A stretch of DNA of 64,000 nt from Xiphophorus maculatus. Lineage: Eukaryota; Chordata; Actinopteri; Cyprinodontiformes; Poeciliidae. The stretch lies in NCBI RefSeq assembly GCF_002775205.1, contig NC_036447.1, forward strand, positions 17,094,501-17,158,500, read 5' to 3'. The notes below the pieces were generated by a model, which made no database searches, was not told where the DNA came from, and was given only the letters and a program-made list of their open reading frames with translations. A program made the translations under genes and the position numbers. Each line of letters begins with the position of its first letter. The first letter of the stretch is position 1. Shown piece after piece: positions 36,101 through 48,215 of this stretch.

Positions 36101-39100
36101 GCAGGCAGTCAGTCACTGTTGCATGGCAACAAAACGTCACGGGTGTCCTCCTCAGGCTCGGCTAGGAAACACCGAGTGTTTCCTTGCACTACTATAACTT
36201 GGACTGACACTTCCTTATGTAAATCATCCTCACCCTTCCTCACTTTCTTTACAGAGAATCAAATGGTTATCTCTCCGGAGACTTGTTCTCATCATTACTT
36301 TGAAATGAAGGTTGATCTAAAATATCGGCTCAGTCATGCAAATCCTACTTGAAGGTGAAGGAAACCCCTCTGCCCCTTATGGAGTTTCCTTAGGTTTCCT
36401 CCATCTCAATGGGAGCCTCTCCAAAAGCAGTAACTGAACACCGCAGACAAGAGTGATGTCAGAGTCCTCCCCCGCTCTCCCCCAATCACCTCTAATTACA
36501 ATGACGACTCGGTGTATTTTCATAGCCTGGCGTTCAGACGATTTAGCTCCCTGGAGGGATGCGTAATTAGTTTCAATAAAACCCCCTCCCCTTTTTAACA
36601 GAGGGCTGGTGATAATTGCAAAAACAGAGGTAGAGTTTGCTCTGCAACGTGTGACCTGTACCTTAAAGGTTTCTGAGGCTGAGAGAAAAGCCAGTGACAG
36701 TTTAACGCGGCGCACCGTCGAGAAATTCAATTACAAAGTCCTGCAGCGGGAAGACCACACACTCAGGGTATGATTAGAAAGTCGCCAGTATAAAACTAAG
36801 TTTAGAGGTTTTTTTTAAACTTTTAATTTTGTTGTAATACTATAATTACAAACATATTATGTTGTCTTGCATGATCATGAGTTTTGCTTTTCTTTTGCAA
36901 CAGAGGCATGTGAGTTTGGAATTTGAATGGACTGAATTTGAATCTTGATAAGTGTCTCATGATCCTTAGGAAGTTTTTCCATGCTCAACGTACATCTGAT
37001 TTGTTTAGACTGGGTCTCACGCTGCACATCCTGCCATGCTATGCTGATGATATTCAACTTTTCACTACTTTTAAACCTTGGCATATCTCAAAATCATCAG
37101 TCCTATAGAATTTTTTAAAATGTAAAATCTTGCTTTTGAGCTGAGCTACAGATTTATTTTTGCCTCAGTGATAATTCCCAGGATTTACAGCTTGTCCAAA
37201 ATAAAACTGTTAATCTTTTTGACCAGGTCTTGCAAGTGGACTCTTTGCACTGGTTTCTCATATTGCAGTTTAAGATTCTGGTTTGGATCTTCATGTCTTT
37301 CTGATCTTTTTTTCCACATTAAGTTATCAGAATGTAGACTAACCAGGGAGTGTTATCTGCCTCTAAAGCAGTGTAAAAACTTAAACATACGCCAGATATA
37401 AGTATTTAGCTAAACCAAAGTTTATCATACTGTTCCTATGGTTTAAAATTCTTTTGAGAAAGTGCCAGGTAGCATGTCTGAAGTTCTACCTGGCTGTCTG
37501 GAAGACGGAGTCAGCTCTGACCATCATGCACTTTTCCTTTACTTATAGGAAAGCTGATTGCAGGCTCAACAGAGCAGATAGCCTGACTGATAAACAGGAC
37601 TACAAACATCAACCAGCAGAACTGAGACATACTGTATTTTGAAGTAGTAATAAAACTCTCTTGTAATTTTCCATTGAATTCAAACGTCTATCAAAGAATT
37701 TGACATGCATTGTTTTCTATTTTATGTGTCGTAGTTCTTAAAATTTAGAAATGTAAGGACCGTGCTTAAGGAATATCTAGAACAGAAAAGGCCTAATGGA
37801 TCCTTTCTGGTACTACTCAGAATAAATCTACAACTAATGAACTCAACAGGACCTCTGTTGTGGTTCACCTCTGGCATGTCCTGTAGAAGAAATATGTTAG
37901 AGTTAGAAGACCACCAATGTACAATGACCTGACTCTGACTCTCAACTAACAACCAGGTGCCAAAAAGTGTAGCTGCTTAACAAAGTGGCTTCATTTGTCC
38001 AAGTAACCTGACACCAGGATAAATCCTAAACTAAACACAATGATAAACCCAGTTACTAAACTTTCAGCATCTCTGAATGACAAGCTATGTGGCTCGATCA
38101 ACAAGGGATCATCCAGGGAACCAAGCTTTAACCAAACACACAGGGCGTTCCAATGGATGGGTGACGGTTAAGGTCAAGTGTTGTGACTGGAACCGGAAAT
38201 GCGGGAAACCGCACACCTATAAACCAGTTTGTTTTTGTTTTCTTTTACTTACTGGTGCCATTACTTGTGAAGCTGGTTTATCCAATTCTGAACTCACCTG
38301 TCTTGGAAAGCATCAAGCAGCCTTGGATCCAGGATGTTTTCCTCTGGTTCCCATGTGTTGTATCTGCACAGAAAGGAGGAGGAGATAAAGCAGTTGGGAC
38401 AAACTGGTCTGTTGAAAAGACTGACACTGACAGGCACTGGTTGTCACTAATTCAGCATATAATTCCCTTTTATAGCAGGTCTGTACATGAGTTAACACGC
38501 TGAGACACTTGTCCCTCCTCGGTGGATACAAGTGTAATAAATCAGGAGCAACTTTTACGCGCTTGGATACAGATCACAAATCCACATCTACGGGCGGTTC
38601 TTAAACATCGCCCCCAATTACAGACGCGTCGTTGTCTAATTGGCACACGGGGGATTGCACAGATCGTAAAACCACATCCATCATCGGGGCCAACGAGTCG
38701 GGCGCCCACAAGCAAGCACGCGCAAACCGCCCATCTGCGCGCCCACGCTCGGAAGAATTCTTATATTATCTTGCTTGCTATTCATTTATTTATTTTTTTT
38801 GTTTGTTGATGTGGTGGTGATGTTGTTTCCGTTCAGTGGCGGACTCACCTTGGAGACCATCCTCTCCACTTGACCAGATACTCGACCCTCCCCTGTGACA
38901 GAAAGAGAGAGAGAGAGAGAGCAAACGAGATAAGGTTACTTTACTACGCGCTGCACCGTTACAATTAGAGAAATATATATAAGGCATAATAAACATGCAG
39001 TCTATAATAGCAAAAAAGAGGAGATCAGTCAGTCCCATTTACGCATGCATGTGCGTAAAAAGCGAACCTTTCTGCTGCGCTTCTTCTCGATGCTCTCCAC

Positions 39101-39136
39101 CGCAAATACGTGCTCTCCAGCGGCGGGTAGCTCCAT
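33136..39136 (-). CDS. cbx4: Chromobox protein 4 (Polycomb, SUMO E3)
   Basis: Minus-strand exons 39068-39136, 38849-38892, 38298-38363, 36016-36082 and 33136-34581 give 563 aa (human 560). The chromodomain [15 protein letters not shown] through [14 protein letters not shown] is followed by [10 protein letters not shown]. The large last exon starts [10 protein letters not shown], carries two copies of NSKK-H/L-HHYQP, then the [22 protein letters not shown] block (~residues 252-273; a SUMO-interacting segment in human CBX4), a second acidic EEPMDL segment, and the Pc box ending [23 protein letters not shown]. That ending is diagnostic of CBX4. Known role: a PRC1 reader of H3K27me3 and SUMO E3 ligase acting in nuclear Polycomb bodies. 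The human poly-His tract is absent. One chromodomain residue is unusual: KKRSRK where relatives have a hydrophobic residue (KKRIRK). A minus-strand AATAAA at 32253-32258 is a candidate poly(A) signal. Confidence 0.96.
35140..35290. repeat. Fragment of a Tc1/mariner-type fish repeat in a cbx4 intron
   Basis: Reads AAAAAGTATTTACATCCC, then ACCACAAACATTCCATGTATTTT, then GACAGACCAACACAAAGTGG, the recognisable left part of the CAGTGCCTTGCAAAAG family. A further ~350 bp of diverged sequence may belong to the same copy. Confidence 0.6.
36900..37640 (+). mobile_element. LINE reverse-transcriptase remnant
   Basis: A frame at 36923-37108 contains CYADDIQLF (YADD at 37040-37051), the catalytic motif of LINE reverse transcriptase. 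About 190 bp later, [14 protein letters not shown]-like text (37228-37300, frame-shifted) matches the LHWLPV-FKIL block that follows in L2/Rex1-type elements. Stops and shifts show it is dead. Lies in the cbx4 intron between exons 3 and 4. Confidence 0.7.
38901..38921. repeat. Short (GA)n tract at the cbx4 exon 2 acceptor
   Basis: About ten GA units. On the minus strand they form the polypyrimidine tract directly upstream of the cbx4 exon at 38849-38892. Confidence 0.85.
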
Positions 39137-39420
39137 TTTCCAGCGAAAGAGAGGCGACTCTCCGGTTTCTCTTACCGCGGACACCTGATCTATTCTGTCA
39201 GGGCTCGCTTTATTATTTCCTTTTTTTTCCCTCCTGCTTCTTCTATGATGTGAAGGATCCCCCTCCTCCTCCGCCTCCTCCTGCTTTCGCTGTGACTCTT
39301 CCCTCGCTTTCAGCCCTCGGAGACTCTCGCTCTGCAGGCGAGTTGGAGCTGCAGCACGAAAACACTTCATGCAAATAGCCGTGGATGTGACGTTTCACCA
39401 CGGGGGCGGTGACTGGGGGG
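39137..39420 (-). promoter_or_regulatory. cbx4 promoter region
   Basis: Upstream of the cbx4 start. A perfect octamer ATGCAAAT lies at 39369-39376, a TGACGT half-CRE near 39388 and a GC box GGGGGCGG near 39402. The region is purine/pyrimidine-biased (CCTCCTCC runs at 39259-39285). The minus frame stays open from 39370 into the cbx4 start. Confidence 0.45.
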
Positions 39421-39747
39421 TGGGGTTTGATCGCTGTGCTGCTTTCGGGTGCTGTGGGGAAAAAGAGAAACCACGAATTCAGATATCTGGCGAGAGAGAA
39501 GGTTTAGGCTATGAAAGATTAATTTCTTTAACGTTTTTGCTGTTTTTTACCTTTTCAAGTCAAATGAATTTTCTGAATATGGAAATCAGTTCAAGGCCAT
39601 AAAATATTTGATGTACAGCAAAATAATGAAATAAACTAGTTAAAAGAAATATAAAGACTGATCTAATTCATCAAAAACGTTCTAGACAGACAGACAGCTA
39701 AACAGCTAGCTAATTAGAATGTATCTAGAGACAGAATCTATCTATCT

Positions 39748-39807
39748 GATGGATGGATGGATGGATGGATGGATGGATGGATGGATGGATGGATGGATGG
39801 ATGGATG

Positions 39808-39842
<35 letters not shown>
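39748..39842. repeat. (GGAT)n(AGAT)n microsatellite
   Basis: About 15 GGAT units followed by about eight AGAT units. A short inverted TCTATCTATC lies just to the left. Confidence 0.97.
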
Positions 39843-40240
39843 CTGTTCTGTAAAGTTAATGACAAATAGCACAAATACTGCCCAGGACAGGAAGAGCAAA
39901 CGCTAAAGCTAGCAGCTATTGGTAGCAAGTCGCTGTTCTCTCATTGTTGAAATGTTTTGCATGTTGTCTCTCATATCTATTGTTTTCGTTCTACTGCAAA
40001 TACTGACTAGTAAACAATTGAAAAGTAGTAGAAGATTTTTCAGTGCTTTAGCTGCTTAAAAGCTGTCACCTTTCCTACTATAAATAAGAGTTTCAAACAA
40101 ATTTACTGGGTGTAAACGTAAAGCACTTGCTTTATATGTGATGTAATAATACAGGCTTATTTAACCCGACCAAGCCAGACAGCAGTTGGTTAGCTATCTG
40201 CAATTTAACATCAAAGCCCACTTTTGAAAAAAAATGGAAC

Positions 40241-40390
40241 CTCAGAATATCCATCCATCCATCCATTTTCTGTTCACCCTTTGTCCCTATGGGGTCGGGA
40301 GGGTTGCTGGTGCCCATCACCAGCTACGTTCCAGGCGGGAGGCGGGGTACACCCTGGACAGGTCGCCAGTCTGTCGCAGGGCACCTCAGA
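40241..40390. repeat. Fish interspersed repeat, LINE-tail type
   Basis: CATCCATCCATCCATTTTCTG followed by GGCGGGGTACACCCTGGA and CAGGTCGCCAGTCTGTCGCAGG is a very common teleost repeat block. Only the central part is present. Confidence 0.65.
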
Positions 40391-41499
40391 ATATAATAAT
40401 TTTATTTTATTGACCTTTAAATTCTTGTAATGATTGAATGAGGTGGTTATTTACATGGAAGAGGATTTTTATTTCACATGTCTTATTTGTAGAAGCAACT
40501 GTTGGATCCAACGTCACAACATGCACAAGTTTGATAAAATACGATCTAAGAACAGACCCTGAAGGCAGCATCTGTCCTTGCTCTGTGGCTGAATGTGGAG
40601 CTGTGGACAGTGCTATGAACGGTGACTGTATTATTCTTAAATTCACTCCTCACCTGCCTTTATTTAGACCTCTTTATTTCATTGGTTATTCTGAGTTAGG
40701 TCACACCAAAACATTGGATCCGTCTGAGAAATTTTTATTACTTGAATCCCAAATCGTTTATAGTGATCTCAGGTCCTTTTCCTATCTGAAAAATATAGGC
40801 ATATAAACTTTATAGTCACAAACGTGGGATCATTCCACATGAGTGTTGAGGACAGGCCCAACCACCGTCAGGGCCATGGTGGGTGTTTGACATTGATTGA
40901 TTGGAGGCCTTCTCTGTTCTTGGTCTAATCCCAGAAAAACAGAGAAACATGCTCCCATCTCAAGCTCAGCAGAGTGGATAACACGGTGATAATGCGGCAT
41001 AAATCCTAGGTCCGGCCGCAGCCCGGGAGATGCGCATTACAATGAACACATTTCCATATCCTCTATAAGTCAAGGTCACACAAAGACAAAGCACCGCGCA
41101 TGGTGGGGATTTTCTCGCAGATTTTCTCCGCGGTTAAAGTCAAGCTCCCGCTTTAGTAAAAGTCGATAGAGGTCATCATTGTCTGCGTTTTTTGAGGACC
41201 TCAAAGGACACAAACACACACCTCAAATATACATTAAAACACACAATTGGGATAGGTCAGAGTCACTTATCTCACAGCTGATTTCTACCCGGGACTTTGA
41301 CTCTCTTAGAGCTATTCCGGGGTCTTGTTCTGTTGTGCATCCAAAAAGGATGCACGCCATATAAGTAGGCTTTGAGCATGAAAACAAACGGAGCTGCCTT
41401 GCATTGTTTCATACAGACAAAACCAAATTAAATTCAGCATTGAACGGGTTAAAACGCACACGGCTCCCTGCAGGCTGTAGTTGCTCGGCCTATAGCAGA

Positions 41500-42190
41500 A
41501 AGGCACGACTGTCTTTCCTTATAAGGCAAGAGGCGCAAAGCCGCGGCGAAATATCACCAGAAACGAGCGGCCGCGGCGCAATCCCGCTCGATTATTCGCG
41601 CAATAAAACCAGCTCTGACGGGCGCATTTAGTTTAAAAACACGTGTGATCCGTTCAAGGTATCCCTGTGCTCGTGCGCGGCGGTCGCAGCGCGCGCTCAG
41701 AGTGGCGGGTACACATGCAAGCGTCTGCTTATTTCAGCTGCGTCACTCCTAAATTGGAGATGAACAGAGGACACATGGGCATTAATTTGGCAAAAAGGGT
41801 AAACTGGAAGCACCGCAGCGCTACCAGGAACTACGCAGTTTTGTAGCAGCGGTCAGGTTTCTTCATGGGTTAAACTCCTCCACCCCTCTGATCCCTTCAT
41901 CTTTATTATAATGGTCTTAAAACCCGCTGTGATCACATACATCATATTTTAATTCGATATCCCCGCAGAGCCACAACGTCTCGTGAACCCAAACAGCTCA
42001 CGCGGCGAGTTTATACAGCCAGAAATGTGGCACGTGCGCCGGGCATGAATTGGATTTGATGTCCACACGTGCGCGCGTGCTCTCAAGGAGAGTTTACCTG
42101 AGCGGCGGCGCGCGACGTGCTCGGTCGGTTCTGTGCTCAGCTCTCTCAGAGCTGGTCGGCTTCCTCTCCAGCGACGTCCTGCCACTTTTC
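41500..42190. promoter_or_regulatory. CpG-rich segment without an assigned gene
   Basis: Repeated CpG clusters (GAGCGGCCGCGGCGC, TGCGCGGCGGTCGCAGCGCGCG, GGCGGCGCGCGACG) stand out from AT-rich flanks, 2.4-3 kb upstream of cbx4. It could be a distal cbx4 CpG island or the promoter of an unannotated transcript. A 78-aa minus frame (41949-42185) has no recognisable domain. Confidence 0.45.
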
Positions 42191-42199
42191 ATCTGTGCG

Positions 42200-45100
42200 A
42201 CATCTTTTGCGTAAGATCTAGCAGAACGGGTTTGGATAATTGGGGAAAAACTGATCAATGAATCACAGCAAGTGACGCACAGAGACCAACAAACACGTCT
42301 GGCGTCTTTTGCAACTGAATTAACAGTTGTCTAAATATCAAAAAACAAGAAAAATAACGAATCAAAACAGATTTTAGGCTGGGGGGAAGTGAGAGGTGCA
42401 GCTACAAAATCATCAAGTTCTATTTGAATGACAGCCCTTTTTTCTTAAATCTTAGTTATTACATGCAATCACTGAATTACATTACTTCTCACCCTTTAAC
42501 CATTAGGTTATGATTTGCCTTGAAACTTTAGCCTGCACCTTCTCCTTTAGATGAGCAAATAATGCATCTAAACCCCACGCAAAGAAAGCATTTGTCACAC
42601 TGTGGATACATTAGAATACATTCACCTGCGTTTCAGACACACCAGTTCACATCATAATAGCAAAATAAAAGCACCCCAGCAAAAAGCAACGCATAAAAAA
42701 CAAAACAATCACATCTCTTAGGGATGCAGCTGCAGGTGCAGATGCTTGTTACAGGAACTGCAGAAGCTCGAAGTATATTTTCCATCTTTTTGGGCTATCT
42801 AGTTAAAATCCAAACATCGTATATGTTTTTGGTCAAGAAAATAAAACATGTAAATGTCTCTACAAAGGTCCATTTTAAATAATTTAATTATCCAAGACAA
42901 ACATTTGGCTTGAACCTGTTCATCTTGGAGGCTGAAGGAAAGCTCTAACTGCAACAAAAAGCCACCAGGATTTTTATTACACACACTTTACTGTAATTAC
43001 ACCTTAGGTGAATAATTATTTGTTGTGACTTAATGACAGGAGAAGAAGTGAATCAAACAAACAAACAAACAAAACCACATCATTTTGAATCAAATTCACG
43101 CACAGCCCAGAGTAATATGACAGTCTACATGAGCTGATGTTGATGAACTACAGTCAGTGAATCCTAGGCTCTGATTACGCTGCTGCATTGTGTGAGAGGG
43201 AGAACATCTGATCACGACATCAACATTTTCTACGCGACAGAAACAAAGCTGTTCTTGCATCTCAGGATGCTCCGATCACACGTGGAGAAACATGTTAAAA
43301 TGATACGTTTTCTCTAAAGGATATCAAATAATGAGTAAAACTAGAGTAGTTCACAGAAATCAGACAGTGCCTTTAATTTATTTTTATTTTAAGGATCCAA
43401 AGTCAGAATATATCAAGACCAAAAAGTAAATAATTGCAAACTTCATCACTATTAAGACAGTTTTTGTAACACTAAAATGCAAACATACTTTCATTATACT
43501 CTCACTGTTTTACTATTGAGTGTAATTTCCGGGTCTGTTGCTTGATTCAGTGCATTGCAGTTGTTGCTGTTCATGACCTGACTTCCCAAACTGTCATCAC
43601 TCTTTTTTCACTGCCTCAGCTGGGACTCAAAGCAGCTTGTCTTTTACAAAGATGAATCGAGTGACTCACTGCTGCAGAACACACAGTTTTTTTTTATTTT
43701 TTTTACAGGATTTAAAAAAGCAGCTCACTGACATTTTTATGATGGCTTCAGTAGCGTAAAGTGGAGGGTGAGACAAAGGAGGCAGCCTTTAAAGTGTTGT
43801 AAAGCCAACACACTGTTCAGATGGCTTAAGAATCAGGAACAGCCCATGTCATTTGACCTTTCACTGTGACGCCGTCTTTGAAATGCAAGTTGTTTTGTAA
43901 AAGCACGATTTACTCAGAAATGTCAAAAGTGTAATTTAAAAAAACCTAATCAAAATTACAGAAGTTAAAGCAAGTGTCCTGCATGAAAATGACAACATAT
44001 GTTTTTCTTAGAGCACATCATGAACACTTTTTAAAGTTGTTCCTCTCACAGTTGATCTGCGTTCAGAAATTAAGAGCAACAAGTTCCTATCAGAGAATCT
44101 GGTTTCTGCGAATTCTCTCAACATTTTATAGCTTTTTTTATGTGAATAAACAATCTCTTTATTTGGATTAACTAAATACCTGGAAATCAAATCACTCATA
44201 CAGTTTCTAAGAATATTGTGCATCTTAAGAGAAGTGCTACATTTAAAAATTTGTTTATTCAGACCCAATGCTACAGACACTATACTGAGAACTCTATGAT
44301 GAAAGTGCTTGCTTCCGAGAAAATAAATGAGGGAAAGAGTTTCTACAAAACTATAACCTTTAATGGTAGTTTAAAATATAAGATCAGTGAGATAAAACAT
44401 CTCTGCACTTTAAGTCTATATAATACATCTAGTTTGACCGGAGCAGCAACAACTGAACATGGCATAAAGAAATGCGCAGCTTTATTTCTTCTGTATTTTT
44501 TGTGGCGAGGAAGAGCAGAGATATTATTTAGTTATTTTAGTATAATTTGTTTTTGCTTAGCACATGTTGTGGACCTTCGATGCCCCTGATATATTGGAAG
44601 AAATCTGGCTTAATGTCTGAAAAACTATAGATAAAATTGTTGTATAGAGAATTTAGAAAAAATCCAACTCTTAGTATAGTTATTCAGAGGGGCAAAACTC
44701 CACCCAAAGAAATCTTTTAAAACTAAATTCTCATATTCCAATAAACATACCCAAACATTTTTTCTCAAGTACAGTTTATTGTTTAAAGTTGCTTATAAAG
44801 TGTTTAATAAGTTTTAATTGTCTCTCACGACTTTCTGTTTCCCTGGGGTCTACATATCCTGTCACACACAGGCTAATTTATGTTGCCATTCTTCAAAATC
44901 ACAAAAACAGTAAAGATATCATTCAAATATGGCAGATGTGTGTTAAACTTTCTAAGCTGCTGCACAAAAACAGCTAGTCACTACAGTTTGTTCACATCTA
45001 TAGGCAGAGCAAAAGTGTAAACAAAGAGGTAAGTATAACAAACTACATTTGAGGAAGACATGTTTATCTTCCAGTGACTCTTAAAATCTGACATTGTTCC

Positions 45101-46900
45101 TTTAAGACAGTCTATCAGTTTGTTAAAAAGACTAAGTGACGAGTATAATCCCCTCAAAAGACACTGGAATTCATCACAGAAAAAAGGACCAGTGACGTGC
45201 ACCATAACTTCCTATTATTTCAAAAGACCCATTGTCCTTTAAGCATTGTGAGCTGCTTTCAATAAGAGTCTTATAGACACTTGCAGTAGCATTATGGTTC
45301 AGTCATCCAGTTTCTACCTGAAAGGTCCACTAAAACTTCCTGACCCATGTGAGCATCCCCTGCTTGGTGCCCTGTGTTCACCAGTAATCCGACAGCCGCC
45401 CATCTGCTTCCTCTCAGTTCATTTCACTTTCAAACATTCGTAAAAAAAAAAAAAAAAAGGTACAAATAAATGTCATCCATTGGATCCTGTGTCTTAACCT
45501 TCACTGTCTGACCTTACAGCTTCCTGTTAAAATGTTTTGAATGGCTATAAATTTCATTAGTACTTGTCTTTTTGGAGTGGTGTCTTTTGCAGTTTCGTTG
45601 ACTCATCACCACAAAGTATTTTACTGTCGCGTGGTGAAGTCCCAGCGGCGGAGCTTTTTAAATAGACTTGCTTCTGCAGTAGGTGAAAAAATGTTTGGCA
45701 GTTTTTGAGATTTTCAGTTTGATCTCTCTGAATTCACGAATGCTGATAACGCACACGACAATAACGGGTTTGTAACGGCACCATCTTGAAGTCTGACGAA
45801 GTATGAAGATTCGTTCAACCAGTCAAAGCAAATAATCCTCTTGCATGTTTAGTTTGATCTGTAACTCAATTTTTCTTTATGTTTGAACAAAATGAAGGGA
45901 AGATGATTCATCTGCAGCTTGTGTCTGAGCACATATATCACCACTTTAACTTCCCCTTTATGCACCACACATGTGGTATAGCCTTAGCTTAACCACATGT
46001 TGTGAAAAGTGTAACTGCAGACAGGCTACACCTTTCTGACTAGAGTTTGAGTGGCATGACATGTTCTCTGAATATCATTTGACATTTGCGCTACTGTAGA
46101 GTGGTTAAACCCTACGAAGTAAAATATGGATTGATTATGTGTTGAAAAGTGAGACTAACGCAATCAATCACTGCACTGCTAATTTAAAGCAGATAATTAT
46201 GGTGAGAGAATTAGATTGCTGGTCCACATGTCCACATCAGAGTAACAATGCTGTTCAGAACCAGATCAGAAATTGCAACTTTTACTTGAACAACTCCAGA
46301 GTTGTTGTGTTTTGAACACCAGTTTTTGGTGAGCAGCAGCCATTTAATTGCAAACAGGCTGATCTTGCCATTGATCTATTCTAAATGAATTGGTTGTGCG
46401 CTGGGTTGTTTTGCTCAAAGCTGCTGGTCTCCAACAACAATTCTCCCGATTTTCTCCGTCTCACGAGAAAAAAAAAAACATCACATAAATCTTTAATTTA
46501 GAAATTCTAAGTCGAGCTGAACTTTTCTGTCACTTGCATATTTTTGGGTGAACAAAGTATGGTGCTCCGTACATAAGCTCATTTTTCTTCGGCTGTATTC
46601 GGTAGCGTTCTCGGCTGTCAAATGGTTGCCTTTTTTATTTGACCATTTTTAACATAATTCTCAATTAACATGACCACAGTGAACCTAAGGAGAATTGAAA
46701 AGGAAAAGTTGCAAAAATAATGTTTTTAGCCCCTTAAATGTATTTTTCCATTTGACATGTTGCATTAAACAAACTACAGTGAAACTACCTTCCAGCTGCA
46801 GTGCAGAAGGTTTCCATCATTGCATACGAGGATTTTAGAGAGTGACGAAACAGTGCTGAGATGAACTCACGCATGCACAGATTCATCTTGGTAGAAGTTA
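42200..46900. other. Gene-poor AT-rich DNA
   Basis: No coding exon or intact mobile element recognised. Short open frames (for example 44218-44589) show no domain and ordinary AT-rich composition. Confidence 0.45.
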
Positions 46901-46916
46901 TCAAAGCCCAATGTAA

Positions 46917-46938
46917 TCTGCAGAGGCGCCTCTGCAGA
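46917..46938. repeat. Perfect 22-bp palindrome
   Basis: CTGCAGAGGC is directly followed by its complement, with T and A extending it to 22 bp. It contains two PstI-like CTGCAG cores and a central GGCGCC. Confidence 0.9.
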
Positions 46939-47699
46939 ATGAGATTTTTCAGAGTGTGTTGGCGTGTAACTAATGTGTTTAACCTGCAGAGGTGACAGAG
47001 TCAATTCTGCTGGATTCATGGAGTCACACTTATTGTCTCCTGCTCTGAATGCAACTCAAAGGCACAAATGAATGCTCTGAGCATAAATCTCCAGCACACA
47101 ATTAAAGATTCACGGGGCAGTCCTGATATTGACGTTATTTTTTATCAGGCTTGTAATGACGTGGAGGTTAATGGGTGTGTATGACTAACGGGTGAAATGA
47201 CTCTCCTGGGAGGCTGATTTGCTCAAACGCTCTGAGTAGCCTGTCGCTTACGTCAGACTGCGCAGCCTGCTCGTGATGCTGGCTGCCTCGTCTCCAGAGT
47301 GTTTGGAAAGAGAGTGGGCAAGATGTGACCCTACGTCCCACTGACTCACACTGAGATGTGCTGTCGATGAGCATCTCTTCTGTGTGTGGGCGTGGCCGTG
47401 TGTGTGTGTGCGTCAAAGACAGGTAGCATTGGGGAGCGGTGGCCGCTCTGCTCAGAGACTCAGGGTTTGGGAGTCAGGTACAGTGGTTTTTGAACTGATC
47501 ATGTCTTGGGTCGATCCTCCCTCATACAGGAAACTATTAGAACGTGGTCGAGTAAGACGCAACTAAAAGAGCTCCTATGAAGTCTGTAAAAATCTGGAAT
47601 TTGATTTAAATACTTTCTGGGACTTGATAAGTATGGAAAAATAGATGAAACAATGTTGTATTTCCAGACCTACCACTCCCTATTTTATTGTTTTAAAGT

Positions 47700-48215
47700 T
47701 GAGTCCTTTCTTCTGGCCTTCCATCCTTCTGTCCTTTCTTCCTTTTTCCTCCCCTTCTTGTGTTTTTTTGTGTCTTTCCTTCCTCATTTTCTTTCTTGTC
47801 TTCCATTCCTTCATTCATTCCTTGTGCCCTCCCATTCTCTCCTGCATCCTTCTTCATGTCCTATTTGTTTTCCTCAGTCCTTCCCAGGATCCTTCCTTCT
47901 TTCCTCCCTTGTGTCTGTCCTTCATCCCTTTGAGTTGTTATTCGTAATGCTGTTTGTTCACTAATGTTGTCTAACAGACCTCTGAAGTTTTGCCTCCTCA
48001 CTGCCCTTTTTTCATCATTTTCTCTTCTGCCCTTTGTTTTGTTCCTGTATCCTTTCCTTCCTTATTTCCTTTGTGCCTTGTGTCATTTTTTCTCACTGTC
48101 TCTCTTGTATCTTTCTGTCCTTGTTTCCACCCTATCCTTCCTTCCTTTTATTTCTGTTTAGTTTCTTCCTCCCTTTCTTCCTTCTGTTTTTCTCTGTTAT
48201 TTTCCTCTTTTCTTA
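47700..48215. repeat. Pyrimidine-biased degenerate (CCTT)n tract
   Basis: About half a kilobase in which the plus strand is overwhelmingly C/T (CCTTCC, TTCCTTCC, TTTCTTCC units), with scattered G/A. It creates Ser/Phe/Leu-rich artefact open frames in all plus frames. Confidence 0.85.

Noticed and set aside
40438-40806. 122-aa plus-strand frame, one of the longer ones in the right-hand desert
   Set aside because: No recognisable domain, no splice or promoter context, follows directly on an interspersed repeat; length is within chance for AT-poor patches.
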